Origin: Lineus longissimus
Taxonomy: Eukaryota; Nemertea; Pilidiophora; Heteronemertea; Lineidae
Direction: 5' to 3'
Assembly: GCF_910592395.1 (NCBI RefSeq)
Contig: NC_088310.1
Span: 7,015,501-7,079,500 of the forward strand
DNA length: 64,000 nucleotides
The notes beneath the pieces are model-generated. The model worked only from the letters and a program-made list of their open reading frames with translations, did not search any database and was not told the DNA's origin. Of the stretch, positions 59,801 through 62,732 are shown one piece after another (within the stretch, counting starts at the first letter, position 1; every line of letters begins with the position of its first letter). The position numbers and the translations under genes are program-made.

Positions 59801-62566
59801 AGCTGACAATTTGGACTGCCATGCCGGTCTCAGTGGACATGATTTCAAAAGTGGAATATTTTTTATAGTAAACCAATAGCACCGAAGAAGGGTAGGCAAA
59901 CTAGGGTAAAGAAAGTCAAAACACTCGTCCCAAGAATAAACAGATAAAAGAGAAATCGGTTCCCAAGACAGTCGCTAAAGTTTTCCTATCTCAGCCGGGG
60001 GTGAAATGACGAAGACAAATGAAGATGTATTATTGTTTGTGTGCAGCCAACATGTCAAGAAACAAAATAAACCAAACCATGCTGAAATCAACAGAAACTT
60101 GACAGAAAATCACCCACTACTAAAGCACCCCGCAAATTAGATTTTTATTGCATGCGATAATTATCGTGGGTCAAGCAACAAAAATCACTTGTTTATGGGG
60201 CGCTTCAGAAAACACCTCCAAACCAAAAGACAGACAAAAGTAGCATGCAAATCAGAAGCACTGTTTCCCAAGTCAAAAGTCACTTCCAACATTTTTTAAT
60301 TGCAAAATCCAACATTCAAAGTTAAAACAAACAAATGAAGTTAAACAGTTGTTAATGCAAAACGAGGTTTGTTTCTGCATTTCAAGAACAAATTGAACCT
60401 GAATTAGCTCTCTGTGCAAATAAGATTGGCTCAGCAACAACACGTTATCAGTAAGCACAGGATTTCTTCGCCCTTCCTCACAGGCAATTGTGTGTATCGA
60501 AGCAGTTTCAAGGACACCATAAAATTCCAACTGGAGTCAACGTTGCCATTAGATCAATTTAGTACGTTGAAATGCAGGAACAAGGTGTAAACGAGCACAA
60601 ATGAAGACGTATGATTGTTTGTGTGCAGCCAACATGTCAAGATGCAAGGATACCTACCTCCTCTCGATCTAAATCATCACCCTGAAATTTTCAAACCCCA
60701 AGTTTTTGAGTGAAAAGGTAACATCGCAAGCTATGGGTACACTCAAGAATAAACAAGAGGCCCAAGCGTCTGGCGCTCAGCTGAAATACATGGGTACACT
60801 CAAGAACAAATAAAGACTAGTCTTTATTAATTCTTGGTGTTCAGACGAAGGGCTTTACAACTGAAGATAACGCCGATTAAGATGACACCAGCATCTGTGA
60901 CGAAATTTGATTTGAAAAACCAGGTAATGTTTACCGAAAGCTTAAGTTTATAACATCAAGGTGGTGATTAACATTAAGTTACTGATTAAATTGTTTGCGA
61001 CGAGTGGCCCAAGCCCATTACTGTACATCAGATGAGTTACCCCAAGGGGATGACATCTTAAAAATATCCTAACCAAATAATTCAAGTTTGTTTTTCAAGT
61101 CAACCCATCGTTAGTGGCTGAAATGATAATCAGATAGAATGATTTAACCATCATTAGCAGTATTCCCCCATACGAAACCTTATATCGTAATGTGATAACT
61201 TATTGGCTAATTTGTTATTCTGCTAATCAAATTCTCACTTTATGATGAGTCTGTGACCAATTACAAGATGTCTCAAATCACAGCCACTACTGAATTATGT
61301 AATAAAATTTGCCATGTTTGCTGTTCCCATGTAATCATTAAGCATTAAAGCTATTAATAAATTGGCAAATAATTAAAAGCTAATTAGACAGACGGCAAAC
61401 TGTAACTGCTAATTGTGATAAAACGGCACCAAATTGGTGTCCATGACACCATAACTTGTAAATAATTTGTCACCCTGAGATTTTTCAATTACATCAATTA
61501 TACATGTATGTTTGCCCATTTTGGTCAGATTATCGTAATCAGAAAAATCTGTAAACATATTGTAACTTGATTTACAGATAATTTATGAAAAATCATGCAA
61601 AGTAATCAAAAAAGAAACCAGTATAAAACGAAAAATGTTCATCAAGTGTTTCCTTTCTGATATCCTACAGGTGTACCATCTTTTATCATCTTGGCTGTGA
61701 ACACTTGCTCAAAAACATGCGAGCTGACTAGTTCAATTCCATATCAAAACATACACTACAGGTAAACTCCTAAAATGTTAGCTTTAAACCACACTACTGA
61801 ACCTTATGCAGATATTCTGCTGGTATGTTTCGTTTAGTAAATCTCATGCAATTTACAATTGTGCAAGTTTGTACAAAAACAGTTGAGAACCTCGCTTCTT
61901 AGTCAAACTGAGAATGGTATGTTTTAGTTGTGAGTTCAGTACTGCATGCGGTATAAAAAACCTTTAGACGCACTCACTAGTCTGTATAGTTTAACAACTC
62001 AGATTTTAGTAGAATATTTAGTAATTTCATGCATTCTTTCCATAGACTATTTTACAATTTGAAGTTATCATGATAAAACCAGGCTGACAGTTTTAAGCCG
62101 TACTTTTGCAAAGAATAAAGGTAGAAGTCAACCTAAAACATCAATAAGTGGAACAGGTACATTCATAAAACCTCACTTTTAAAAGCATTGACGACATAAG
62201 TTAACCTAAAATATCAAAAGTCGAATTAACCCGAGTACAAGATTTTCATTAGGCAAATACACAAGTTGAAAACTATCATTCCTAAGATTTATCCAGTAAA
62301 GATTATTTCATCTCAAAACTGAAATTGAGTTGATCAAAGGAGTCGGTAGGAGACGTCCAATTTTGGCAAACTGACGAGGGTTTTAGGGTGAAGGATACGT
62401 TTTGATCAAGACGGAAACTTTAATCTTGCCTGTCTTCCATTTCTGAACTTACATTATGGACATTTCCCGCTTTCGTCATCAACGTCGAAAGTTCTTCCAA
62501 GCGTTTGATGTCGCTATCGTAGGCGTTGATCTCCTCCCCAAGATGGTTTTGACGCCGCAACAAAGC
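11405..62566 (-). CDS. SPTBN5: beta-heavy spectrin, 5' end beyond window
   Basis: Large actin/membrane cytoskeletal protein that pairs with alpha-spectrin. The heavy beta form acts at apical and junctional membranes in other animals (family knowledge). The visible exons, listed separately, give 3577 or 3677 residues depending on the 3' end. The order is: helix B of repeat 5; an SH3 domain (AMYTYKGD, DWWNV, GFVPANYV); helix C of repeat 5; repeats 6-30 with the usual W and LLKxH positions; a highly charged linker; a PH domain; and a Pro/Ser-rich tail. SH3 inside repeat 5, 30 repeats in all and a C-terminal PH without EF hands mark it as beta-heavy, not alpha or conventional beta. CH domains and repeats 1-4 are off the right edge. 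All exon phases agree across 55 constitutive exons. Symbol given by family; the fly orthologue is karst. Introns hold a GPCR gene and many repeats. Confidence 0.95.
12144..12199 (-). CDS. SPTBN5: beta-heavy spectrin alternative 3' exon B1
   Basis: 56 bp after a good pyrimidine tract (CTCTCTCTTCTACAG), enters in phase 1 like exon A and leaves in phase 0. Encodes DSIPVRERVKDYEKVTKQ. GTGGGTG donor. Joins w55 to B2 in frame when exon A is skipped. Confidence 0.82.
12210..16230. other. intron/3'UTR region between alternative ends
   Basis: About 4 kb between alternative exons A and B1. The part nearest exon A would be its 3'UTR. I found no further exon, only AT-rich sequence without clear repeats. 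Confidence 0.5.
15401..15406 (-). terminator. candidate poly(A) signal for terminal exon A
   Basis: AATAAA on the minus strand about 840 nt beyond the stop at 16242. Others lie near 14275. Which one is used cannot be told from sequence. Confidence 0.3.
16242..16462 (-). CDS. SPTBN5: beta-heavy spectrin alternative terminal exon A
   Basis: 221 bp with TGA at 16242-16244, CACAG acceptor, enters in phase 1 as the donor of w55 requires. Encodes DNVSETQGGEPLSPSLSGGV and ends TCAQDSEDYDSGS. It gives the shorter, acidic C-terminus. Confidence 0.82.
17075..17157 (+). mobile_element. retroposon 3'-tail fragment, copy 1
   Basis: About 83 bp from CGCTCATCTCGCCTTGGAGG to a GAAGAAGAA tail. It matches the reverse strand of 34236-34316. 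A short trinucleotide tail suggests the 3' end of a LINE or SINE. Confidence 0.6.
18123..18959 (-). CDS. SPTBN5: beta-heavy spectrin exon w55: Pro/Ser-rich tail
   Basis: 837 bp, the largest exon, phase 1 in and out. Disordered tail with many SP sites and proline motifs: KPKPQLPVRKKSIPKGD, KPPVPPPASP and KKKKPPPPPRKSS (candidate SH3 or EVH1 ligands). It ends SDSPQSIRSFHS. From its GTATTT donor two alternative 3' ends can be joined in frame. Confidence 0.92.
19838..20035 (-). CDS. SPTBN5: beta-heavy spectrin exon w54: second half of PH domain
   Basis: 198 bp, ends in phase 1. Encodes SYITIRNAVCEVAKDYTKKK, EYLFTMGSQKEMTDWLGKIT; the last carries the invariant C-terminal helix Trp of PH domains. 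PH binds phosphoinositides or proteins at the membrane. Confidence 0.94.
20164..20481 (-). CDS. SPTBN5: beta-heavy spectrin exon w53: first half of PH domain
   Basis: 318 bp, phase 1 in and out. Encodes GDDKSPEKSSPEGKF, then LPEAVIEGILDRKQELQSGG and SWKTFYTTLNDDCMCFFKDK, strands 1-3 of a spectrin PH domain. The CTTCAG acceptor at 20482 is chosen because it is the only one that keeps the phase. Confidence 0.92.
22674..22911 (-). CDS. SPTBN5: beta-heavy spectrin exon w52: acidic Pro linker
   Basis: 238 bp, ends in phase 1. Encodes VNIEAASPDTEMEMPISPVQ and VEEVPPVETPESPTFKMPV. Confidence 0.9.
23228..23372 (-). CDS. SPTBN5: beta-heavy spectrin exon w51: Ser/Pro/Thr linker
   Basis: 145 bp. Encodes SSSFKASTPTSPVPEKLSDS and SQRPPTPPLTLAPDAK, a disordered linker with several SP/TP sites. 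Confidence 0.9.
23430..23655 (-). mobile_element. decayed non-LTR retrotransposon (LINE) C-terminal fragment
   Basis: In an intron on the minus strand, one frame reads RCQCNTSDQTPEHVI, a stop, then LRDTERLATWPYRAVMETI and LWGSREEQELTTRFMRDTG. The Cys/His cluster with TPEHV and the following W-x-S pattern are typical of the C-terminus after the reverse transcriptase of many animal LINEs. In-frame stop and truncation: inactive. Confidence 0.65.
23736..23986 (-). CDS. SPTBN5: beta-heavy spectrin exon w50: charged helical linker
   Basis: 251 bp, ends in phase 2. Encodes IEQAFEDQLHHESRMEAAEH and a long Arg/Lys/Glu-rich helix (KKRREHERIMQERKREEEKR) leading to PPRPEHPVEKRTSIK. Confidence 0.93.
24263..24445 (-). 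CDS. SPTBN5: beta-heavy spectrin exon w49: repeat 30
   Basis: 183 bp, phase 0. Encodes ILRHEMDQLETWLSYREGVL and EVEDLLRRHEDFEQTVAALE. This is the last repeat, which lacks a normal helix C as in other beta spectrins. Confidence 0.93.
24481..24540 (-). repeat. dispersed repeat copy
   Basis: Minus-strand partner of 52595-52662, in the intron between spectrin exons w48 and w49. Confidence 0.65.
24634..24732 (-). CDS. SPTBN5: beta-heavy spectrin exon w48: repeat 29 helix C
   Basis: 99 bp, phase 0. Encodes IQGKVTHLVQAKQNLLDTWE and QRRVLYEQNLDAQ. Confidence 0.92.
24961..25150 (-). CDS. SPTBN5: beta-heavy spectrin exon w47: repeat 29
   Basis: 190 bp. Encodes AWCHEMMALITADDLAKDVS and VNTGETLIAKGHFLADE. 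Confidence 0.93.
25244..25461 (-). CDS. SPTBN5: beta-heavy spectrin exon w46: repeat 28 end, repeat 29 start
   Basis: 218 bp, ends in phase 2. Encodes RDLAAVGESVQKVDAEAKRL, TTSAWNELLEKSAGRRNKLQ and KYFNEYREL. Confidence 0.92.
25620..25775 (-). CDS. SPTBN5: beta-heavy spectrin exon w45: repeat 28
   Basis: 156 bp, phase 0. Encodes ALEAAKQVHAFDRDADDTIE and WIGEKEMVASSEDYGHDLES. The donor is GTGTGT, weaker than its neighbours. Confidence 0.92.
25975..26349 (-). CDS. SPTBN5: beta-heavy spectrin exon w44: repeat 26 end, repeat 27
   Basis: 375 bp, phase 0. Encodes ESIEEKYQNLQELARRRREK, DADEVVSWLKERQIIAASDD and VQLWEEVRELTDARQR. Confidence 0.94.
26567..26797 (-). CDS. SPTBN5: beta-heavy spectrin exon w43: repeat 26
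   Basis: 231 bp, phase 0. Encodes FYAEINEAEAWMNEKKPFLT and DSVQALLKKLEAIDLDIDNF. Confidence 0.93.
27195..27395 (-). CDS. SPTBN5: beta-heavy spectrin exon w42: repeat 25
   Basis: 201 bp, phase 0. Encodes ALESEIITHEPLIESVVNSA and LKDLSAKRRQKLLDALESQT. Confidence 0.93.
27554..27740 (-). CDS. SPTBN5: beta-heavy spectrin exon w41: repeat 24 end, repeat 25 helix A
   Basis: 187 bp. Encodes YNGLAEPCQIRRDNLEDALL and DERLWIQEKRPIAASQDLGD. Confidence 0.93.
28006..28400 (-). CDS. SPTBN5: beta-heavy spectrin exon w40: repeat 23 helix C, repeat 24
   Basis: 395 bp, ends in phase 2. Encodes EGRGLIAANHFAKVELEGHI, DDLDAWMEEMETQLMSEDHG and NNLLKKHQLLEQ. Confidence 0.93.
28655..28801 (-). CDS. SPTBN5: beta-heavy spectrin exon w39: repeat 23
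   Basis: 147 bp, phase 0. Encodes VTGWINEKMSVATDENYRDP and KLQKHHAFTGEIQANKKMVD. Confidence 0.93.
28969..29232 (-). CDS. SPTBN5: beta-heavy spectrin exon w38: repeat 22
   Basis: 264 bp, phase 0. Encodes HNVSSVSALLKRHDAFQKTV, VNDDHYASEEIKTQCRVVLE and KYQQYLRTIYE. Confidence 0.93.
29951..29977 (-). CDS. candidate 27-nt cassette microexon
   Basis: An open 9-codon segment EEKAVDELF, preceded by TATTCTAG and followed by a strong GTGAGT donor. Phase 0 on both sides, so inclusion keeps the frame. It would insert nine residues in the helix A-B loop of repeat 22, after NEDLG. Skipping gives standard repeat spacing (NEDLGHNVSSVSALLKRH), so it would be an optional exon. The acceptor has a weak pyrimidine tract. 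Confidence 0.4.
30320..30397 (-). CDS. SPTBN5: beta-heavy spectrin exon w37: repeat 22 helix A
   Basis: 78 bp, phase 0. Encodes DFKEAAEQADAWLASKEAF and LANEDLG. Confidence 0.92.
30611..30901 (-). CDS. SPTBN5: beta-heavy spectrin exon w36: repeat 21
   Basis: 291 bp, phase 0. Encodes NNWSNDMVTKMTSGELGKDP, HHQERKAEIDGRQSNFNEV and LLNDTWEERYLLLKQCSDLQ. Confidence 0.93.
31013..31195 (-). CDS. SPTBN5: beta-heavy spectrin exon w35: repeat 20
   Basis: 183 bp, phase 0. Encodes KLESQGNRLSKKYPDMKDAI and LLDNWEKLEDLCDARKIKLE. Confidence 0.92.
31445..31673 (-). CDS. SPTBN5: beta-heavy spectrin exon w34: repeat 19 helix C, repeat 20
   Basis: 229 bp. Encodes WLGLQGSLGEHKQKLAAALE and LLLSSEDVGKDLPGVQALQR. 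Confidence 0.93.
31943..32061 (-). CDS. SPTBN5: beta-heavy spectrin exon w33: repeat 19
   Basis: 119 bp, ends in phase 2, after a 4.2-kb intron. Encodes GVKVDESRIQAINELADNLI and TQGRSDTKSVKIRKDDL. Confidence 0.92.
32062..34235. other. intron sequence, 5' of exon w33
   Basis: Part of the 4.2-kb intron between spectrin exons w32 and w33. AT-rich, with no exon-like or family-recognisable coding seen on either strand. Confidence 0.5.
34236..34316 (-). mobile_element. retroposon 3'-tail fragment, copy 2
   Basis: Reverse-strand partner of 17075-17157, with the same GAAGAAGAAG tail. It lies next to a SINE copy in the 4.2-kb intron. Confidence 0.6.
34358..34634 (-). mobile_element. tRNA-derived SINE
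   Basis: On the minus strand it starts GAGCCTCATGGCCTAGTGG (A box) and has CGGGTTCGATCCCGGGAGAA (B box) about 40 bp on, with a near-perfect T-arm stem. A body follows that is shared with 38905-39128. The far end again shows TTGGCCTAGTGG facing inward, so head-like sequence occurs at both ends in inverted orientation. Confidence 0.75.
35045..35308. repeat. tandem array of three 88-bp units with hairpin ends
   Basis: Units start at 35045, 35132 and 35221. Each begins with GGTGCAATTATAGC and ends with its complement GCTATAATTGCAC, so each unit can fold on itself. Confidence 0.88.
36027..36247. mobile_element. foldback MITE, near-perfect hairpin
   Basis: 221 bp made of two arms of about 98 bp with about two mismatches and a short loop near 36135. 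Ends are GTGACTCGCTCTACC and GGTAGAGCGGGTCAC. It is flanked by ATAT on both sides (36023-36026 and 36248-36251), a likely target-site duplication. Confidence 0.88.
36290..36373 (-). CDS. SPTBN5: beta-heavy spectrin exon w32: repeat 19 helix B
   Basis: 84 bp, phase 0. Encodes ESIINIGDCGRDYEHCLELQ and KKVNDIGS. A hairpin MITE lies 42 bp past its end. Confidence 0.9.
36652..36843 (-). CDS. SPTBN5: beta-heavy spectrin exon w31: repeat 18 helix C, repeat 19 helix A
   Basis: 192 bp, phase 0. Encodes QGATLIKKKHPESAEVQDRV, KTWNDLLKASEHRAKVLEEA and VEAWIREK. Confidence 0.93.
37002..37248 (-). CDS. SPTBN5: beta-heavy spectrin exon w30: repeat 17 helix C, repeat 18
   Basis: 247 bp. Encodes REHVKDLSDDRKQKLQDSLL, NEAENWMNDKLKAVRDESVD and KLQKHQAFEAEVM. 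GTTAGT donor. Confidence 0.92.
37380..37474 (-). CDS. SPTBN5: beta-heavy spectrin exon w29: repeat 17
   Basis: 95 bp, ends in phase 2. Encodes LEALKEYGEQLIADQHFDGQ and RLQDVID. Confidence 0.92.
37676..37780 (-). CDS. SPTBN5: beta-heavy spectrin exon w28: repeat 17
   Basis: 105 bp, phase 0. Encodes AYLNSSDFGTDVDQVEALLK and KHENFEKLLETQEEK. Confidence 0.93.
38078..38227 (-). CDS. SPTBN5: beta-heavy spectrin exon w27: repeat 16 helix C
   Basis: 150 bp, phase 0. Encodes IQEKVETLESEREKLLSAWG and YRDANQLDTISSSQE. Confidence 0.92.
38342..38545 (-). CDS. SPTBN5: beta-heavy spectrin exon w26: repeat 16
   Basis: 204 bp, phase 0. Encodes VRDLVDWSREMQKQMAVEEF and IHTGETMVSEGHFATGE. Confidence 0.93.
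38681..38860 (-). CDS. SPTBN5: beta-heavy spectrin exon w25: repeat 15 helices B-C
   Basis: 180 bp, phase 0. Encodes IQVLKDDSARLQAAYPGGNA and VVQENWDALQQRAQQRKEEL. Confidence 0.92.
38905..39128 (+). mobile_element. SINE copy related to 34358-34634
   Basis: Contains GCCTAGTGGAGAACACTGCTGGC (divided here by family, imperfect head), TGTGAAGAGCCAGGAATTTT and the body block ending CAAGGAACCTCGGTTT, all shared with the copy at 34358. The shared part ends at the base next to the splice donor of spectrin exon w24. Confidence 0.7.
39135..39360 (-). CDS. SPTBN5: beta-heavy spectrin exon w24: repeat 14 helix C, repeat 15
   Basis: 226 bp. Encodes NAWDMLLEQIDARDLKLEGA and FNRDVEDILSRIQEKYSSIP. A SINE copy ends at the base next to its GTAAAT donor. 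Confidence 0.92.
39501..39646 (-). CDS. SPTBN5: beta-heavy spectrin exon w23: repeat 14 helix B
   Basis: 146 bp, ends in phase 2. Encodes DLEKKFDEFKLGVDAGADRV and MAKKTPYKGDIGTRQEEV. Confidence 0.92.
39780..39962 (-). CDS. SPTBN5: beta-heavy spectrin exon w22: repeat 13 helix C, repeat 14 helix A
   Basis: 183 bp, phase 0. Encodes KELEDLLAKLQGQANDRRKN and VEVEEWIGEQMQTASSEDYG. Confidence 0.93.
40603..40647 (-). CDS. candidate alternative first exon of beta-heavy spectrin
   Basis: A 15-codon segment, METTESSEITASSFV. It begins with an ATG in good context (AACCATGG), has two in-frame TAA codons immediately upstream and ends at a strong GTAAGT donor. Its end phase (0) matches the next spectrin exon at 39780-39962. 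If used, an internal promoter would give an isoform of about 2536 or 2636 residues, starting in helix C of repeat 13 and keeping repeats 14-30, PH and tail but losing CH, SH3 and the early repeats. The alternative is a chance open segment in an intron. Confidence 0.5.
42208..42321 (-). CDS. SPTBN5: beta-heavy spectrin exon w21: repeat 13 helix B
   Basis: 114 bp, phase 0. Encodes AFEVDMATYAGMVDKLGQTA and HAEAPEVARRQ. The 2.2-kb intron after it holds the candidate internal first exon. Confidence 0.9.
42565..42650. repeat. 22-bp tandem repeat, four copies
   Basis: GACCTAGTTATGGCTACTTT repeated with small changes in a spectrin intron. Confidence 0.85.
42746..42862 (-). CDS. SPTBN5: beta-heavy spectrin exon w20: repeat 13 helix A
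   Basis: 117 bp, phase 0. Encodes YFSEANDVENWMKDKARLLS and AADKMLTKHK. Confidence 0.93.
43080..43280 (-). CDS. SPTBN5: beta-heavy spectrin exon w19: repeat 12 helices B-C
   Basis: 201 bp, phase 0. Encodes KFEQELQNHAPQVEKVMKTG and ELSNSWDDLIDSMNTRKGKL. Confidence 0.93.
43440..43626 (-). CDS. SPTBN5: beta-heavy spectrin exon w18: repeat 11 helix C, repeat 12 helix A
   Basis: 187 bp. Encodes YNKMLPLMAERKKKLDDSLK and DTDAEMQWIKEHQPQAYSAD. Confidence 0.92.
43882..44012 (-). CDS. SPTBN5: beta-heavy spectrin exon w17: repeat 11 helix B
   Basis: 131 bp, ends in phase 2. Encodes ALENELAAEKARIDAMRALG and AAEGHFDAPGILAKA. Confidence 0.9.
44243..44506 (-). CDS. SPTBN5: beta-heavy spectrin exon w16: repeat 10 helix C, repeat 11 helix A
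   Basis: 264 bp, phase 0. Encodes AGGALIESNHYASEEVEQI, NAQWDDLFKKATDKGEKL and GVKELLKKHA. Confidence 0.93.
44641..44787 (-). CDS. SPTBN5: beta-heavy spectrin exon w15: repeat 10 helices A-B
   Basis: 147 bp, phase 0. Encodes LSEWMDEKEQTADEQSYKD and LARKLQKHQAFEAELRANN. Confidence 0.93.
45096..45219 (-). CDS. SPTBN5: beta-heavy spectrin exon w14: repeat 9 helix C
   Basis: 124 bp. Encodes IDERRNQVLERRRAVKEKSD and FQEFKRDADE. GTCAGTG donor. Confidence 0.9.
45382..45521 (-). CDS. SPTBN5: beta-heavy spectrin exon w13: repeat 9 helix B
   Basis: 140 bp. Encodes TQVDQVEHMLKRHEEFENRL and IQGDHYDSKK. Confidence 0.93.
45783..46020 (-). CDS. SPTBN5: beta-heavy spectrin exon w12: repeat 8 helix C, repeat 9 helix A
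   Basis: 238 bp. Encodes FDKIEALAARVMENSPNADE, NKKWDERNKQLKDCL and FIREADQIDSITSSHEA. The helix A Trp is replaced by Ile in repeat 9. Confidence 0.92.
46283..46410 (-). CDS. SPTBN5: beta-heavy spectrin exon w11: repeat 8
   Basis: 128 bp, ends in phase 2. Encodes ANWMDDVKNKLNNNELAKG and AEELLKQHEELADEI. Confidence 0.92.
46525..46602 (-). CDS. SPTBN5: beta-heavy spectrin exon w10: repeat 7-8 junction
   Basis: 78 bp, phase 0. Encodes DKAADRKEKLQQAEEQQQF then NEDYRDL. Confidence 0.9.
46809..46890 (-). CDS. SPTBN5: beta-heavy spectrin exon w9: repeat 7 helix C start
   Basis: 82 bp. Encodes VKASYPGEANSVNQRQKELD and KMWNDLK. GTATTC donor. Confidence 0.9.
47052..47243 (-). CDS. SPTBN5: beta-heavy spectrin exon w8: repeat 7 helices A-B
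   Basis: 192 bp, phase 2 in and out. Encodes VELFQQTADEAKDWMQEKL, DDLGKDMNSVKALQRKHQNL. Confidence 0.93.
47460..48960. other. intron between spectrin exons w7 and w8
   Basis: 1.7-kb intron. TCTCTATTTAGTACACCC near 47468 and CTCTATAAAGGACAGCCAC near 48302 look like fragments of a dispersed repeat. No exon recognised. Confidence 0.4.
48967..49157 (-). CDS. SPTBN5: beta-heavy spectrin exon w7: repeat 6 helices B-C
   Basis: 191 bp, ends in phase 2. Encodes NFLTDLLANKDRINKINHQA and the helix C core RQKEINDRWDRLNRLKLERE. Confidence 0.92.
49419..49484 (-). CDS. SPTBN5: beta-heavy spectrin exon w6: repeat 6
   Basis: 66 bp, phase 0. Encodes EELLQGNETLSENAESMKRK. It is shorter than the usual A-B region and lacks the LLKxH motif. 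Confidence 0.85.
49685..49771 (-). CDS. SPTBN5: beta-heavy spectrin exon w5: repeat 6 helix A
   Basis: 87 bp, phase 0. Encodes ARKQYLEDAVKLFKFNREC and EFEAWMKDK with the conserved helix A Trp. Confidence 0.92.
49877..49974 (-). CDS. SPTBN5: beta-heavy spectrin exon w4: repeat 5 helix C
   Basis: 98 bp. Encodes VRSVENLHYDKENVEQRQKG and KRLVKLAQ, closing the repeat interrupted by the SH3 domain. Confidence 0.9.
50352..50598 (-). CDS. SPTBN5: beta-heavy spectrin exon w3: second half of SH3 and basic linker
   Basis: 247 bp, ends in phase 1. Encodes VMTLLAKTNQDWWNV, REGFVPANYVKEVEP (SH3 Trp pair and the GFVPxxYV end), then a Lys/Val/Pro-rich basic linker ending KGIRRTPS. The acceptor lies at the edge of a tandem repeat. 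Confidence 0.93.
50603..50965. repeat. tandem duplication of about 180 bp
   Basis: Copies at about 50603-50785 and 50786-50965 share AGGTCAAATGTT, TCTGCTGC, GGCCACAGGGACAC and CACAAAAGAC blocks in order. The first abuts the acceptor of spectrin exon w3. Confidence 0.8.
50966..53544. other. host intron upstream of the GPCR
   Basis: Would include the GPCR promoter and 5'UTR. Contains short degenerate repeats at 52595-52840 (AGGCTTTTCTTC and CAGCAGTCA words). No other gene recognised. Confidence 0.45.
52595..52662 (+). repeat. dispersed repeat copy
   Basis: CCACAGTCAATTGGCGATTG to GCTTTTCTACCAGTAAA matches, on the opposite strand, 24481-24540 in another spectrin intron. Degenerate variants follow up to about 52840. 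Confidence 0.65.
53545..54630 (+). CDS. class A (rhodopsin-like) GPCR, intronless, nested in spectrin intron
   Basis: 361-residue seven-helix receptor in one exon. Start ATG at 53545; N-glycosylation sites N9 and N14 lie before TM1. Landmarks: GN at 45-46 (TM1), LSITD with D75 (TM2), C102 and C179 for the ECL disulphide, DRY 126-128, P204 (TM5), CMTP 257-260 in TM6 in place of CWxP, NPLIY 296-300 (TM7), then RRDFRKAF of helix 8. Position 3.32 is Asn109, so it is not a classical amine receptor; position 7.43 is Tyr, so not an opsin. The TM3 and ECL2 pattern (SMLTLAMISIDRYHAI, VCAIDWFHD) recalls orphan receptors of the GPR161 kind, but the ligand is unknown. It lies on the strand opposite its host gene, within the intron dividing the SH3 domain. 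Confidence 0.93.
   Translation: MHFNIGYQNISPDNATQTSIDKRGTASIVIYSLILTLILLLSCIGNASVIVAIFSIRKLRQDLSNTFLINLSITDMANAILVMLSSLIAVSTDTLTVHTSWCKLQCGFNYCFIIVSMLTLAMISIDRYHAIKNALTFSEVITKKRIYLMIGYAWFQGLVFAVVPITLDWVQYDYWEIVCAIDWFHDTHTLYYVLVAFILCFAIPGGVLIYCYTSIARTAKRLAANTVGLGTGESSADKSLERTIKSLLIVVATFFFCMTPFCVTKLLKVVTNNPAFVPGHINTLSSLIQYFASATNPLIYGIFRRDFRKAFLYQIKKLFCSSVHVHPDDILDTTTSQIIRKRTSTMLTPPEDNCYVIDCNN
54964..54969 (+). terminator. candidate poly(A) signal of the nested GPCR
   Basis: AATAAA on the plus strand 334 nt after the TAA. The short distance suits a compact 3'UTR ending well inside the host intron. Confidence 0.45.
55601..56409. repeat. 135-bp tandem array, six copies
   Basis: Units begin at TTCATACATATTAGAG near 55601, 55736, 55870, 56005, 56140 and 56275 and are about 97% alike. 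Each holds GTTAACAGTT-AATTA-AACTGTTAAC, a 10-bp-stem hairpin. The array lies in the SH3 intron, 3' of the GPCR. Confidence 0.93.
57263..57484 (-). CDS. SPTBN5: beta-heavy spectrin exon w2: acidic segment and first half of SH3
   Basis: 222 bp, phase 0. Encodes IRPEKFSVHENGEQ, a stretch dominated by Glu and Val, then VRAMYTYKGDNIGCNKAE, the RT-loop half of the SH3 domain (ALYDY-type motif). GTGAGT donor. Confidence 0.92.
57991..58140. repeat. 50-bp tandem repeat, three copies
   Basis: Starts CAGTAACAAATATAAGTTCT at 57991, 58041 and 58091; the copies are essentially identical. Confidence 0.92.
58304..58471. mobile_element. MITE with TACAGGGTGTC ends
   Basis: 168 bp between TACAGGGTGTC and GACACCCTGTA. 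TACAGGGTGTC-type inverted ends are common in non-autonomous Tc1/mariner-like elements. No coding. Confidence 0.65.
58705..59215. repeat. degenerate minisatellite of CTAATGGG words
   Basis: About 500 bp of 16-19 bp units such as CAATCTCTAATGGGTAC, with many point changes, in the intron between spectrin exons w1 and w2. Confidence 0.88.
59220..62452. other. intron sequence between spectrin exons w1 and w2
   Basis: No exon seen. A segment of about 50 bp with TGTTTGTGTGCAGCCAACATGTCAAG occurs twice (60010-60060 and 60598-60645, direct). The rest is AT-rich. Confidence 0.5.
62453..62566 (-). CDS. SPTBN5: beta-heavy spectrin exon w1: repeat 5 helix B
   Basis: 114 bp, phase 0 in and out, CCAG acceptor and GTAAG donor. 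Encodes ALLRRQNHLGEEI to TKAGNVHN. It is the most 5' exon of the gene in the window. Confidence 0.9.
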
Positions 62567-62732
62567 CTGGAAAAGGAAAGTCCGGATATCAGAAACCGGA
62601 TTTTTGCCGAGCAGCAGATATACCATTAACTTAGCTGTGTGCTCTACGGTTGAGAAAGCCACCATCCCTGTAGAGCATAATTCTAGTTCCTCATGTGACA
62701 GGTCTGAACTCATTCTTACTTAAAATAGTCCG

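Noticed and set aside
11405-62566. Reading the large gene as alpha-spectrin because of the SH3 domain
   Set aside because: The C-terminus has a PH domain and no EF hands, and SH3 sits in repeat 5 of a 30-repeat chain; this is the beta-heavy layout.
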